From Gemmatimonas sp. (GTDB lineage Bacteria > Gemmatimonadota > Gemmatimonadetes > Gemmatimonadales > Gemmatimonadaceae), in contig JAAVWC010000004.1 of the NCBI GenBank assembly GCA_023910675.1, positions 124,001 through 188,000 of the forward strand: a stretch of 64,000 nucleotides of DNA, written 5' to 3'. The notes beneath the pieces are model-generated. The model was not told where the DNA came from. It did no database searches and worked only from the letters and a program-made list of their open reading frames with translations. Positions 27,836 to 37,817 of the stretch are shown here, in pieces. Position 1 is the stretch's first letter, and each line of letters starts with the position of its first letter. Made by a program: the position numbers and the translations under genes.

Positions 27836-29616
27836 CACGCGGCCGCCTCCGTTGACACGGCCGGATCGCAGGCCCAGGCCAGAAACGCCTGCGCCTCCAT
27901 GGGACGCGCGAGCAGGAATCCTTGCCCCAAGGGACATCCGAGCGCCTGCAGCAAGACCAGCTGATCCAGGCGTTCGATGCCCTCGGCCACGACTTCCAGC
28001 CCCAGATTGTCGGCCAGCGTCATGACGGCATGCAGCAGGGCGGAATACCCGCGGCCACGGCTCACATTTTCGGTAAGCGCGCGATCGACCTTGAGGACAT
28101 CGAAGGGATACTCCTGCAAACACGAGAGCGACGAGTAGCCCGTGCCGAAATCATCCATGGCCAGGCGGATGCCGTGGCACTTGAACACGGTGAGCAGCTC
28201 GAGGGCCATGTTCCGGTGTTGCATGAGCTGTGACTCGGTGACCTCGAGCTGCAGGCAGTGCGGCGCCATCCCGGTCTCTTCGAGAATGGCCATCGTGCGA
28301 GACGCCACCGACGGATCGGCGAGTTGCACCCGCGACAGATTGACGCTGATGTAGTCGGGGGCGAGCTCCGGCATCTCGCGCTGCCAGTGCACGAACTGCC
28401 GGCATGCCTGGCGCAGCACCTCATCCGCCAATGGCAGAATGAGCCGCGTTTCCTCGGCAATCGGGATGAAGGCGGCGGGCGAAATGAGTCCCAGGTCCGG
28501 ATGGCGCCAGCGCACCAGGACCTCGACACTGTGCAGTCGTCGCGTCTCCAGCGAAATGATGGGCTGGTAGGCGAGAAAGAACTGGTCGGTGCCGATCCCC
28601 TCCCGCAGCGCGTTCTCCAGCAGGACACGATTGTGCACGCTCTCGCGCATGAATGGCGTGAAGATCACGAAGCAGTCCTTCCCGCGCGCCTTGGCTTCGT
28701 ACATCGCGATATCGGCGTCACGGAGCATGTCGTCGGACTGCGTATAGCCGCCACTGCTGTGCACGATGCCGACACTGGCGCTCGTACGCACCGTATGCGT
28801 TGCGAGCTCGTACGGCTGCGCCAGAACGGGCAGCAGTCGGTCGGCGATCGCGGCGGCCATCGCGACATCCTGCATGTCGTCGAGAATCACCACGAATTCA
28901 TCACCACCCAGGCGTGCGACGGTGGTGCCGCCCGCGTCACGTGTGACGCAGTCGTGTGCCCGCAGGTTGTTGCGCAGACGCCGTGCGATCTCGACCAGCA
29001 GTTGATCGCCTACTTCGTGGCCGAGGCTGTCGTTGATCAGCTTGAAGCGGTCGAAATCAATGAACATTACGGCGAAGCCGTAGTTGGTATGCTCGCGCTG
29101 CTGATCGATCGCGTGCTGCAGCCGCAGATGCAGCAGCGAGCGATTGGGCAGTCCCGTCAGAGAGTCCACGTGCGCTGCACGTCCGAGCTCGATGAGCATG
29201 CGCTGCCTATCGATCGTCGATTGCACGCGGGCGCGCAGCTCGGCGCCGAAGAACGGCTTGCGGAGGTAGTCGGAGGCTCCGCCCGCGAAACACGCCGTCA
29301 GCACATCGCGGCGTTCGGTACCCGTGACCATGATCACGGGCACGTTCTCGGTGAACTGGTCCGCGCGCAGCTGTGCGAGCACCTCGACGCCGGTCGCATC
29401 CGGAAGTTCCTGATCGAGCAGGATCAGCTCGGGCGGGTGGCTTCGGGCATGTGCAAGTCCCGTCGCGGCGTCAGACGCGCTTTCGAGCCTTACGCCCAGC
29501 GGACGCAGCATGGCCGCGACGAGGTGATAAATGTCGTGGTCATCATCGATGAGCAGCACTCGCGCATCGAGGCGCGAGAGGGGCGTCCATTCGCGGCGTC
29601 GGCGGTCAGCGCTCAT
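27835..29616 (-). CDS. Response regulator with GGDEF and EAL domains (REC-GGDEF-EAL)
   Basis: 593 residues: receiver (~18-135) with phospho-acceptor Asp68 in LILLDQELPD; GGDEF (~150-320) with an intact RLGGDEF active site and HVDSLTGLPNR; EAL (~335-585), where EAL reads EVL (SVEVLVRW) and DDFGTGYSS and SVNLS are present. All three appear able to function, so it could both make and break c-di-GMP under kinase control. Its ATG overlaps the hybrid kinase stop (ATGA) and its stop overlaps the HDOD start, a tightly coupled phosphorelay-to-c-di-GMP unit. Confidence 0.95.
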   Translation of the reverse strand: MSADRRRREWTPLSRLDARVLLIDDDHDIYHLVAAMLRPLGVRLESASDAATGLAHARSHPPELILLDQELPDATGVEVLAQLRADQFTENVPVIMVTGTERRDVLTACFAGGASDYLRKPFFGAELRARVQSTIDRQRMLIELGRAAHVDSLTGLPNRSLLHLRLQHAIDQQREHTNYGFAVMFIDFDRFKLINDSLGHEVGDQLLVEIARRLRNNLRAHDCVTRDAGGTTVARLGGDEFVVILDDMQDVAMAAAIADRLLPVLAQPYELATHTVRTSASVGIVHSSGGYTQSDDMLRDADIAMYEAKARGKDCFVIFTPFMRESVHNRVLLENALREGIGTDQFFLAYQPIISLETRRLHSVEVLVRWRHPDLGLISPAAFIPIAEETRLILPLADEVLRQACRQFVHWQREMPELAPDYISVNLSRVQLADPSVASRTMAILEETGMAPHCLQLEVTESQLMQHRNMALELLTVFKCHGIRLAMDDFGTGYSSLSCLQEYPFDVLKVDRALTENVSRGRGYSALLHAVMTLADNLGLEVVAEGIERLDQLVLLQALGCPLGQGFLLARPMEAQAFLAWACDPAVSTEAAA

Positions 29617-32600
29617 GCTCCGGCTCCGGATTCGGCCGCCACGCCGCGGGCGGCGGCATCAGCATAGGCCTGCAGTCGTGTCATGAGCGGGTCGATGGAG
29701 GTGTCATCATTATCAAGCGCGACCTCTACCCGGCGCGCGAGTTCGCTGATGAGCGGAAAGCCGTAACTGCCGGCCGCGCCCTTGAGTTGGTGCGTGTGAC
29801 GCGCCGCGCCGTCCATGTCGATGGATTGCAGCATCGCATTGATGGCCGCAACGCGCGCCGGGAGCAATGCGGCGAACAGCTGCGAGAGCTCGGCGAGCTC
29901 CGGATCGTTCGCCAGCTCGCTGATCAGCCGCTCGGGGATGTGTTCATCGATACCGCTGGCAGTCTTCGTGCGCGCTTCGCCAAGCGTGGTGAACACCGCC
30001 GGCGGCGACAACCAGCGCGCGCAGGTGGCAATGAGCGCTCGCCGATCAATCGGCTTGCTGACATAGTCATCGCAGCCGGCATCGAGACACTTCTGGCGGT
30101 CTTCGGCCATGGCGTGCGCGGTCAGCGCGATGATGGGAATGACGCTGCCGTTGGCGCGCAGCACGGAGGCGAGCGTATAGCCATCCACCTCCGGCATTTG
30201 CATGTCGGTGAGCAGCAGCTCGAACGCGGCGCCACCGGCCTCCGCCCATTCGATGGCATCCAACGCCTGGCGCCCGTTGGCCACGATGGTGACCTCGGCG
30301 CCGGCGGCTTTCAGCAGCACGGAAATGAGCCGCTGGTTGTCTTCACCGTCTTCCGCCAGCAGAAGACGGCGGCCGGCAAGCGCATGCGGCATGGGCTCGG
30401 CTACGGCGGGAGAGGGCGCACGATATTCGAGACGGGCAACCGAGGTCGCCCCGGGGGCCGCGAGGAGCGGAATACGGAGCTCGAAGCGCGAGCCCCGCCC
30501 GGGTGCGGTCGTCACCAGCTCCACACGCCCGCCCATCAGCTCCGCGAGACGGCGGCAGATGGTGAGCCCCAGTCCTGTGCCGCCGTGCTTGCGCGTCACC
30601 GAATTGTCGGCCTGGGAGAACGGCTGAAACAGCAGGCTCGCCTGCTCCTCGGTCATGCCCGGGCCGGTATCGTCGACGGCGACCACAAGCACATCGCCGC
30701 CCGGCGCAGTCTCGATACCCGACTCCACCAGAATACGGCCGCGCTCGGTGAACTTCGCGGCATTCCCGACGAGGTTCATGAGGATCTGCCGAAGACGGGT
30801 GGGATCGGTGAGAATGCGATCGGGAATCGGCGCCAGCAGCCGGTTCTCCAGTGACACGCCCTTCGTCTGTGCACGCGCGCGCATGAGACTTTCGACGTCG
30901 AGCAGGACCGATGGTAGCGGCGTTTCCACCCGCTCGATCTGCAGCTTGCCGGCTTCGATCTTCGAGATGTCGAGAATGTCGTTGATCACCGTGAGCAGGT
31001 GCTCGCCGGCGCGCCGAATCGTCTCCATGGACTGCAGCTGCGTCGCGCTCGCGCCGGTGAGTGCCGCTTCGTCGTACAACAGATCGGTATAGCCAAGAAT
31101 GGCAGTGAGCGGCGTACGGATTTCGTGGCTCATGTTCGCCAGGAACTCACTTTTGCTCTGGCTGGCGGCTTCGGCCTTGGCCTGCGCCTGGCGCAACGCC
31201 TCTTCCCGTTCGATCGCCTCCGTGACGTCCATGACGGTGCCGTACAGCCCCACAATACGACGATTAGCATCACGGCGCACGCGTCCTTCCCCGCGCACCC
31301 AGCGCACCATCGGATTGCGTCCGGCGGTGCGGAGAATGAGCGAATATGCTTCGCCCGTCGTGGCGGCCCGTTCGACGGCCACGTTGAGCCGGTCCGCATC
31401 ATCGGGGTCGTACCCTTCGGTCACCGTTTCGTCGTCCAGGACTGCGGTCGCGCTATCGAGACCGAACAGACTATAGGTCTCCGGCGACCAGCTCACTTCG
31501 CTCGTGGCGAGATCGAATTCCCAGTTGCCTACGCGTGCGACCGCCTGCGCTTCTTCGAGTTGCAGCGTAGTCCGCGCGAGAGCTTCCCGCTCCCGCTGCA
31601 GCAGGTCACGGGCGTGGATCTGCTCGGTGACATCCGACTCGACAGCAATGAATCCTGTGAGGACGCCCGATACACGCAGGGGCTCGATGTTGAGATCGAG
31701 CCAGTAGGGGACGCCGCTCTTGCGCGCGTTCAGCAAAGTGAGCCGAACCGATTCGCCTTGGTCCAGGGCATCGCGCATGCGCTGTACGTCGTCCAGGTCG
31801 GTGTCTTCCGTCTGCAGCAGGGTGCCGGGATTCTTGCCCACGACCTCGTGCAGCTCCCATCCCGTCAGACGGGTAAAGCCTTCGTTCGCCCAGGTAATGC
31901 GCCGCTTGGCGTCGGTGATGACCACCGCATTGCTGGTGCGTTGCGCAACCATGGCGAGCCGTTCGAACTCGAGGCTCTTGGCGGTGATGGCCGTGTGCTG
32001 ACGACGGAGCAGGCGGACGACGGGCTCTACCACCAGCAGGGCAATGCCAAGCAGCACGGCAAATGCCATGAGGCCACTGCTCATCGCGGCCCTTTGGCTG
32101 TTCGCCATGTCGACGTTCTGCGCGCGCTGGACGGTCGCCAGCGCCCGGCCGGCAGCCGTTTGGTAGGCGTCGGCGTGTTCGTGAATCTGGCGCGCGATCA
32201 CTTCGGTGGTGATTGCGCTTCCCGCTTCGCGTCGAGCCGAGGCGATGAGGAGCGCTTGCTGCGCCGCTCGGAGACGCAACACCACGGAATCGATGAGCGC
32301 GGCGTTGGGGAGCGCGTCGTGATCGTGCTTGTCGACCACGCTATCAAGGCGCGTGACGCCGAGTTCGAGCTGCGTGAGCTCATCCGACAGGAGCGCATTG
32401 TCGATGCGGTGCTCGTGTGCCGTCGCGGCAAAGCGGGCAATGCGCTCACCGTGCAATCGCAGGTGCGACAGGGCATCGATGACCTCACCCTGACGTGACA
32501 GCGTGCGGGAAACGGCGACATTGCCCCAGAGCGCAGCGGCCACGAGTACGGCGAACACGCTCAGTGAGCCGAGGACCGCCACGCGCACCCGCTGGTGCGG

Positions 32601-32885
32601 ACTGCCGGGCACCTTGAGCTGCTCGGTTTTCACACCCTCGTACTTGACATCGACGGAACGTCGATAGAGCGTCCACGCAATAAGCGGACTGACGATGAGC
32701 ACGAGGCCCACGGCGTCGATCAGTCCGCGGATGTTCTTGGGAATTGGTGCCGGCGTGAGCACGACGGCTTCGTGCAACGCCAGTTCGGCCAGCAGCGTCG
32801 CCACGCCCAGCAGCACGGCATCGACCCACCAGGCACGAACCCGGCGGCGTATGGCTGCGTGTTCTGTCGTGTGGCGGTTCGGCAT
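29613..32885 (-). CDS. Hybrid sensor histidine kinase (PAS-PAS-HisKA-HATPase-REC-Hpt)
   Basis: 1090 residues. N-terminal membrane segments lie near 20-40, 55-75 and 103-123; a ~150-residue loop and a fourth segment (~275-295) follow. Two PAS domains follow (~310-430 and ~445-565). HisKA has MSHEIRTPL with His587, and the HATPase has [15 protein letters not shown] and GGTGLGL. The receiver has Asp894 ([13 protein letters not shown]) and the C-terminal Hpt has His1032 ([14 protein letters not shown]). This is a full His-Asp-His relay that can pass phosphate to the downstream REC-GGDEF-EAL protein. The signal is unknown; the loop between membrane helices has no recognised sensor fold. Confidence 0.94.
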   Translation of the reverse strand: MPNRHTTEHAAIRRRVRAWWVDAVLLGVATLLAELALHEAVVLTPAPIPKNIRGLIDAVGLVLIVSPLIAWTLYRRSVDVKYEGVKTEQLKVPGSPHQRVRVAVLGSLSVFAVLVAAALWGNVAVSRTLSRQGEVIDALSHLRLHGERIARFAATAHEHRIDNALLSDELTQLELGVTRLDSVVDKHDHDALPNAALIDSVVLRLRAAQQALLIASARREAGSAITTEVIARQIHEHADAYQTAAGRALATVQRAQNVDMANSQRAAMSSGLMAFAVLLGIALLVVEPVVRLLRRQHTAITAKSLEFERLAMVAQRTSNAVVITDAKRRITWANEGFTRLTGWELHEVVGKNPGTLLQTEDTDLDDVQRMRDALDQGESVRLTLLNARKSGVPYWLDLNIEPLRVSGVLTGFIAVESDVTEQIHARDLLQREREALARTTLQLEEAQAVARVGNWEFDLATSEVSWSPETYSLFGLDSATAVLDDETVTEGYDPDDADRLNVAVERAATTGEAYSLILRTAGRNPMVRWVRGEGRVRRDANRRIVGLYGTVMDVTEAIEREEALRQAQAKAEAASQSKSEFLANMSHEIRTPLTAILGYTDLLYDEAALTGASATQLQSMETIRRAGEHLLTVINDILDISKIEAGKLQIERVETPLPSVLLDVESLMRARAQTKGVSLENRLLAPIPDRILTDPTRLRQILMNLVGNAAKFTERGRILVESGIETAPGGDVLVVAVDDTGPGMTEEQASLLFQPFSQADNSVTRKHGGTGLGLTICRRLAELMGGRVELVTTAPGRGSRFELRIPLLAAPGATSVARLEYRAPSPAVAEPMPHALAGRRLLLAEDGEDNQRLISVLLKAAGAEVTIVANGRQALDAIEWAEAGGAAFELLLTDMQMPEVDGYTLASVLRANGSVIPIIALTAHAMAEDRQKCLDAGCDDYVSKPIDRRALIATCARWLSPPAVFTTLGEARTKTASGIDEHIPERLISELANDPELAELSQLFAALLPARVAAINAMLQSIDMDGAARHTHQLKGAAGSYGFPLISELARRVEVALDNDDTSIDPLMTRLQAYADAAARGVAAESGAGA

Positions 32886-33025
32886 GACGCAGGCGGGAAG
32901 GGGCGACGCCCCCTGAAGAGTGTCTGTCGGTCACCAGCGTCGGCGGCCATTAGAGGGAGTGTCGGACTCCGCCGGCTCGACCTTGAGCGACTGCTGGGAC
33001 CAGCCGGTTCCGCTATATTGAACGG

Positions 33026-33274
33026 ATGGCTTGGCTGTCCCTCTCCCTGACGCTCGCGCTGCGGGCGCTCCTCAACCCGGCGCTGGCGGTGGACCTGCTG
33101 CGGGTGGCGTGGCGCTTCCGGCACCGTCACTGGTACCGGCGTTTTCCGTTTCTGCCGCTGCCGGCCCAGAGCTACGTGCGCTGGCGCATGTACACGGCAT
33201 ATGGCGATGAGGGGGCCATTCCGCCCGCCGATGATGTGATCGCGTTCGCGCGCTGGGTTGGCCGTCAGCCCTGA
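33026..33274 (+). CDS. Small basic protein of unknown function upstream of queG
   Basis: 82 residues. A hydrophobic N-terminus (MAWLSLSLTLALRALLN) is followed by a very basic, aromatic stretch (RFRHRHWYRRFPFLPL) and YVRWRMYTAYGDE. I recognise no family, but composition and codon use look like a real gene. Its end overlaps or nearly touches the queG start, implying one transcript. TATATT sits ~10 bp before the ATG, so the mRNA may have a very short leader. It may be membrane-associated. Confidence 0.6.
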   Translation: MAWLSLSLTLALRALLNPALAVDLLRVAWRFRHRHWYRRFPFLPLPAQSYVRWRMYTAYGDEGAIPPADDVIAFARWVGRQP

Positions 33275-34457
33275 CGTCCCCGTGAACGTCCCGGAGTGGT
33301 CGGCGCTCACGCAGCGGCTCCTCGCGCAGGCGTACGGCCTGGGGTTCGATGCGGCGGGGATCGCACGGCTGGGCGAACCGGCCACGCGGGCGGCCTTCGA
33401 GTCGTGGCTGGGGCACTCGTATCAGGCCGACATGGCCTATTTGTCGGGCGCCGGCGCCGCATTGCGTGCCGATGCCCGCCTGCCGCATGCGGGTGCCACC
33501 CATGCCCTTGTGCTGGCGGCGTCGTACGGGGGGCGAGAACCAACGGGGCCGGTGGCCCGGTACGCGCGCGGCGACGACTACCATGAGTCACTCCGTGAGC
33601 GCGTGCGTGCCCTGCACCATTGGTTGGAGCAGGAAGTGGGGCACGCGGTGAATGCACGTCCCTACGTGGACAGCGGGCCCGTGCTCGAGCGGGACCTGGC
33701 GCAGCGCGCCGGCCTGGGCTGGTTCGGCAAGAACACCATGCTCATTACGCCGCGCGCGGGCTCCTTCGTGTTCTTGGCATCGCTGTTCGTGGAGCTCGAA
33801 CTCGAACCGAGTGCGCCGTTCGAGGCGGACCGATGCGGCAGTTGTACGCGCTGTCTCGATGCGTGTCCCACGGGCGCGCTACGCGAGGCGCATGTGCTCG
33901 ATGCGAACTTGTGCATCAGCTATCTCACCATCGAGCACCGCGAGCACATTGCCGAGCCGTTGCGGCCGTTGATGGGTGGGCTGCTTTACGGGTGCGACAT
34001 CTGCAATGATGTGTGTCCGTACAACCGTAAGTTTTCCAAGGAATTGTCGGAGGACTCGCCCTTCCGGCCACGTCCCTTCTTGGACGGCGTGCCTTCTCGG
34101 GAGTTGGCACTTCGTGTGTTGGGAATGGGCGTGCCCGAATACACTGAGTTGTTTCGCGGCTCCGCCATGAAGCGCGCCAAGCTCTCCGGCCTGCGCCGTA
34201 ACGCGGCCGTTGTGTTGGGCAATACGGGAACGGAGGCTGACCTGCCTGCCCTGATCATCGCTTTGGGGGACGCGCTCCCCCTTGTGCGAGGCCACGCCGC
34301 CTGGGCGGTCGGGCGGATCGGCTCCGACGCCGGCTTTGCCGCACTTAGGGAACGCTTGGCCGTCGAGCCGGATGGAGCCGTCCGCGCGGAGATCGAGTCG
34401 GCCCTACGCGCGGCCGATAGTGCCCCGGATGAAATGTCGAAATCTCGTGGGACATGA
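33258..34457 (+). CDS. queG: Epoxyqueuosine reductase (3' end altered by mobile-element junction)
   Basis: 399 residues from a TTG at 33258; a GTG at 33282 is also plausible. B12-dependent Fe-S enzyme for the last step of queuosine tRNA modification. Seen: YARGDDYHESL and GLGWFGKNTMLI (family signatures), the 4Fe-4S motif CGSCTRCLDACPTGA, and the second cluster CDICNDVCPYNR. A HEAT-like repeat tail (GNTGTEADLPALIIAL, HAAWAVGRIG) follows. The last ~9 residues (DEMSKSRGT) are encoded by DNA that, on the other strand, belongs to a recombinase remnant, so the native C-terminus was replaced. Confidence 0.92.
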   Translation: MAVSPDVPVNVPEWSALTQRLLAQAYGLGFDAAGIARLGEPATRAAFESWLGHSYQADMAYLSGAGAALRADARLPHAGATHALVLAASYGGREPTGPVARYARGDDYHESLRERVRALHHWLEQEVGHAVNARPYVDSGPVLERDLAQRAGLGWFGKNTMLITPRAGSFVFLASLFVELELEPSAPFEADRCGSCTRCLDACPTGALREAHVLDANLCISYLTIEHREHIAEPLRPLMGGLLYGCDICNDVCPYNRKFSKELSEDSPFRPRPFLDGVPSRELALRVLGMGVPEYTELFRGSAMKRAKLSGLRRNAAVVLGNTGTEADLPALIIALGDALPLVRGHAAWAVGRIGSDAGFAALRERLAVEPDGAVRAEIESALRAADSAPDEMSKSRGT

Positions 34458-34999
34458 GGTGACGTCCGCAGCGTCACAACGGCCGTCTTGATGTTTGCGC
34501 GGCGCTTGCCCGGAACCCGCTCAACGACCACAAGCAGATCGAGCACCCAGTAGTCCAGGATGGCAGCACGATCTTCGGCGGAGCACCGATCCAATACCTG
34601 CGCAATGTGCTTGTCCTCGTTTATGATCGCTGAGAGCTTCGCCCACGCGCCTTCGACGAAAGCAGCAAAACGCTCCGCCTCAGATAGTTCTGACTTTGCG
34701 GCTTGGATCTGTCGCTTCGCAGCGGCCAGCTCTCGCATCAGCGCGTCGTCCTCCGAGACTTCGACTCCTTCGTGTGCTAGACGCGAGACGGTCCGGGCGA
34801 GTGTTCTGAATTTCTGTTCGCGTGTTGCAACAGTTGCTTGGGCGTCGCCGACGTGATGCTGTTCGTCTTTTCGACGTTCATCGCGATCAAGAAGGACTTG
34901 CCGTACATACCTGGCAAACTCGTCGCTCGCTCGCTCCCTCACGATGAGCTCTTTGAGTTTGTCTTCGAGCTCAGCGGCGTCAATACTCCACACGCTACA
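34444..34999 (-). pseudogene. Serine recombinase C-terminal fragment
   Basis: The minus strand encodes ~185 residues: DAAELEDKLKELIVRERASD, a long coiled coil rich in Glu/Lys/Arg, and a final VLDLLVVVERVPGKRRANIKTAV segment. This matches the coiled-coil and C-terminal region of large serine recombinases/resolvases. The catalytic resolvase domain and most of the zinc ribbon are absent. Its 3' part overlaps the end of queG and its 5' end is replaced by an IS630 scrap. Probably the trace of an old integrative element. Confidence 0.55.
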
Positions 35000-35024
35000 A
35001 TTGGCCGCGTGCATTCGGGCAAAG

Positions 35025-35410
35025 GCGTCCGGATGCGCGCCACATGCGACCGACCGTGCTCTGGCTGAGTCCCGTCTTCTTGGCCAGGGCGCGCGTGCTC
35101 CAGTGCGCGGCCTCGACGGCCACATCCGAGATCTGGCGCGGGGCGCCAACGCGTGGCTCATCGAGCAAGCCGGCGATGCGCTGTTTGAGAAACCGCCGGC
35201 GCCACTTCCCGACCGTCGGGATCACGACGCCGAGCGTGGCCGCGATGGCCGTGTTGGTCGCGCCCGTACTCGCCGCGAGCACGATGCGCGCCCGCAGGGC
35301 CATCGCCTGCGCCGTGCGCCGCCGGCGCGTCCCCTCGTGCAGCGTCGCGCGCTCGTCGTCGCGCGCTCGTCGTCGCTCAGCACCACCGGGGGCAGCTTCG
35401 CACAAGGCAT
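35025..35410 (-). pseudogene. IS630-family transposase N-terminal fragment with a 14-bp duplication
   Basis: The start MPCAKLPPVVLSDDERA (35410) and the HTH part ALRARIVLAAS, NTAIAATLGVVIPTVGKWRRR and AGLLDEPRVGAPR are typical of IS630 transposases. The frames are split by an exact tandem duplication of GCGCGCTCGTCGTC (35347-35360 and 35361-35374), which shifts translation. About a dozen residues normally present before HWSTRALA are missing and the whole DDE catalytic domain is gone. Inactive relic. Confidence 0.82.
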
Positions 35411-35493
35411 CGCATCTCGAAGTTACTGGAGATACGCGCCACCCGCCGCATTTGTTTACAGGAACTTCTGACTCGCCACACTAGGTCCTGGCT

Positions 35494-36846
35494 TTACTTC
35501 GCTAAGAAATAGCGCCGCTTCGGGTCCTGTGGCCCGCTTCCAACTTCGCGAACGAGCCCGTTTCCAGCTAGGCGAGCGAGGCGGGTGCGCGTAGCCCGGG
35601 AGGTCAGGCCGATAACAGCAGCGATCTCACTGGTCAATTTGCCCTGCCCGTCTGACAGTCTATCGACAATTGCCTGATCGGTGTCGTCGAGCGTGGGGGG
35701 GTTGACCTGTGAGGTGAAAATGGTCGTGCGAAATCTGGTCGCGATCTCCTCGAACAGCGGGTCCTGCAGCCCGGCCTCGCGGCAAGCTGCCGTCATGCGC
35801 TGGATGCCGCTGCCCCACTGCTCGATGAGACCGAGGGCGTGGAAGACTCGGCCGATGACTCGGTTCCGGAGCTTGGAGATGCCGTGCGCCAAGTCCGCGA
35901 CCGTGAGACCGAACGGGAGCAGCCCCGGATTCTCGATCTCTAATCGGTCATCGAAGATAGAAACTCGGATTGGAGCGCCGCGCTGCGCATAGTCAGCGTG
36001 CGCGACTGCGTTGATCACGGCTTCTCGTACCGCGACGGGGGGTAGGCTCCAGCGTTCCATCCGACGGACCTTTCCGATCTCGGCGCCGTGGAGGGAGTGC
36101 TTCTCGATAAATGCAATGGCTGCGTCGATGGCGGCGACCGGTAGCCCCCGGAACTCGGCCCCATCCACGATCTTGGCCTTGTCTCGGCCCGAGAAGCGTC
36201 CCGCCTGGATCCAGGCGTCCGGGAAGTGGCGCTTGCGCTCTCGACCGAAAAGCAGCATGCCCCCTACCGTCGGTACGGTGTGGCCCTGATGAGTGGTAAG
36301 GAGCCTCAGCGTCTCCAAGTCGCGTCGACGAAGGGTCCGGGTGGGCTTGAAGGACTCGGAAGCAGCTCGGAAGTCGAGCGCTTCCGAGTCGAGGTCCATC
36401 ATTGGCTGCTCGTCGTAGGTCTCCCCGCGCGCGGTGCGGCGGAGCTCCTGCAGCATCTCGGTGTCGGCGCGGCGGTTGGTTGAGCCAACGCGAACGTAAG
36501 TCCCGGACTCCGCTCCCTCGCGTTTGAGATAGTGCGGGCGAGCAGCACTCGGATGAATCTGAATGGCGATCACCTGCGTGCGGCGCCACGGTAGGATTTC
36601 AATCTCCGGCAACAGCCGGGGCGCGATGGAATCGCTCACGACGTTCGCGATCCGCTCTTCAACATCGAGAGCGTCTGAAACCCCACGCACGTTTCGAGAG
36701 CGATCTTCAACCCCCACGAGCAGCGTGCCGCCAGCCGTGTTGGCAAAGGCGACCAAGGTCCTGAGCACGCCATCCGGGGAGGACAGGTCGCGCTTGAACT
36801 CAAGGGTTTTGCCTTCCGGGCGGGTGAGCATCTCGACGAGGTCCAT
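35494..36846 (-). CDS. AlbA_2 (Schlafen-type) / HATPase_c_4 putative DNA-binding regulator
   Basis: 450 residues, intact. The AlbA_2 domain (~1-130) has TLEFKRDLSSP, ANTAGGTLLVGVED and YVRVGSTNRRAD. A middle region has PTVGGMLLFGRE. The HATPase_c_4 domain (~270-390) has VREAVINAVAHADYAQRGAPI and IENPGLLPFGLT. A winged-helix C-terminus (~395-450) has LTSEIAAVIGLTSRATRTRLARLAGNGLV. Families with this layout are annotated as ATP-binding or transcriptional regulators and are often found in mobile or defence islands. It is flanked by transposase scraps on both sides. Confidence 0.85.
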   Translation of the reverse strand: MDLVEMLTRPEGKTLEFKRDLSSPDGVLRTLVAFANTAGGTLLVGVEDRSRNVRGVSDALDVEERIANVVSDSIAPRLLPEIEILPWRRTQVIAIQIHPSAARPHYLKREGAESGTYVRVGSTNRRADTEMLQELRRTARGETYDEQPMMDLDSEALDFRAASESFKPTRTLRRRDLETLRLLTTHQGHTVPTVGGMLLFGRERKRHFPDAWIQAGRFSGRDKAKIVDGAEFRGLPVAAIDAAIAFIEKHSLHGAEIGKVRRMERWSLPPVAVREAVINAVAHADYAQRGAPIRVSIFDDRLEIENPGLLPFGLTVADLAHGISKLRNRVIGRVFHALGLIEQWGSGIQRMTAACREAGLQDPLFEEIATRFRTTIFTSQVNPPTLDDTDQAIVDRLSDGQGKLTSEIAAVIGLTSRATRTRLARLAGNGLVREVGSGPQDPKRRYFLAK

Positions 36847-36867
36847 ATGCTCGGAAGTATGCTACGA

Positions 36868-37638
36868 AGAGCTGAAGCAGGGCAAGCTTCCGACACGACG
36901 TGCCCTGCGGCCGTAATCGGTGCCGCAGCCGGAAGAGGTTGGCAAGGGTACAGAGGGCGTAGACGCGCGCCGTATTCTTGGCGAGCCCCCGGTAGCGCAC
37001 CGTTGTAAAGCCCCACAGCCGCGTGATGGTGTGAAACGGATGCTCGACCATGGCGCGAATGCGCGGCCGGGTGCGATGGATCGCATCCCAGTAGTCCGTC
37101 CGCTTGCGACTCTTGTTGACCAGGTACCGTCCGCCGCTGAGCTCCCACGGCAGTGTGTCCTCGGCTTTGTAGTCCGCCTTATCGCCATGCAGGGTCGTCT
37201 CCTGCACGGGCACCTTCATGCCGAAGTACCACGGGTTGCCCTTCTTTGTCTGCCGCATCTCGGGATCGCGCGTCTTTGTCGCATGCTTCGTCGAGCTGGG
37301 CGCGCCAATGATGGTGGCATCGACGATGGTACCGGCCTTCAGCAAGAGCTTCCGCCCCTCGAGCAGCGCCTTCACCGCTTCGACTCCGAATCGTAGAGCA
37401 TGTCTTCCGCCTGCGGATCCGAGAGGTTGAACCACTGCTGGAGGAAGTAGATCCGCAGCATCGTCCCCATCGGCAGCGGACGCCGGCCGCGTCCCGCCTT
37501 TGGATAGTGCGGCGCCACCAGCGCCTCGACCGTCGCCCACGGAATCACCTGATCCATCTCGGTGAGAAACTGCTCGCGGCGGGTCGTGCGCCGCTTGTTC
37601 GAGAGGATCGCATCCGCAACCGTGCGCGGCTCGGTCAT
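36868..37638 (-). pseudogene. IS5-family transposase, internally deleted and frameshifted
   Basis: The N-terminus (from 37638) is a standard IS5/IS1182-type opening: MDQVIPWATVEALVAPHYPK, GRRPLPMGTMLRIYFLQQW and SDPQAEDMLYDSES. At ~37,380 the frame changes and some 60 residues are missing before LLLKAGTIVDATIIGAPSST. A second deletion follows GNPWYFGMK, removing the central DDE stretch. The C-terminal YWDAIHRTRPRIRAMVEHPF and RGLAKNTARVYALCTLANLF remain. Inactive. No convincing terminal inverted repeats were found. Confidence 0.85.
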
Positions 37639-37769
37639 CCGGTGGCTCCGACAGAAGGGGAATTCGTGCGCGCCAGTATTGCGGGTTGCCCTCCCGAACG
37701 CACTACTTGATCAGAGATTCCCTAGCGATGATGTCGCGGCTGACCTCGCCGGAAACGGTGGTGAGCCGT

Positions 37770-37784
37770 TGGCACGCCCAATGC
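37770..37784 (+). promoter_or_regulatory. Near-consensus sigma-54 (-24/-12) promoter for csbD
   Basis: TGGCACGCCCAATGC matches the RpoN consensus TGGCACG-N4-TTGC at all fixed positions except one T, with correct GG-to-GC spacing. Transcription would start near 37,795, followed by a GAGGAG ribosome site (about 37,804-37,809) and the csbD ATG at 37818. An activator site could not be identified in the IS remnant DNA upstream. Confidence 0.65.
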
Positions 37785-37817
37785 GGTTCCTCATGCTCCC
37801 CAGACTCGAGGAGTCAC

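Noticed and set aside
36847..37700. Terminal inverted repeats and target duplication for the IS5 relic
   Set aside because: No convincing matching ends were found by eye on either side.
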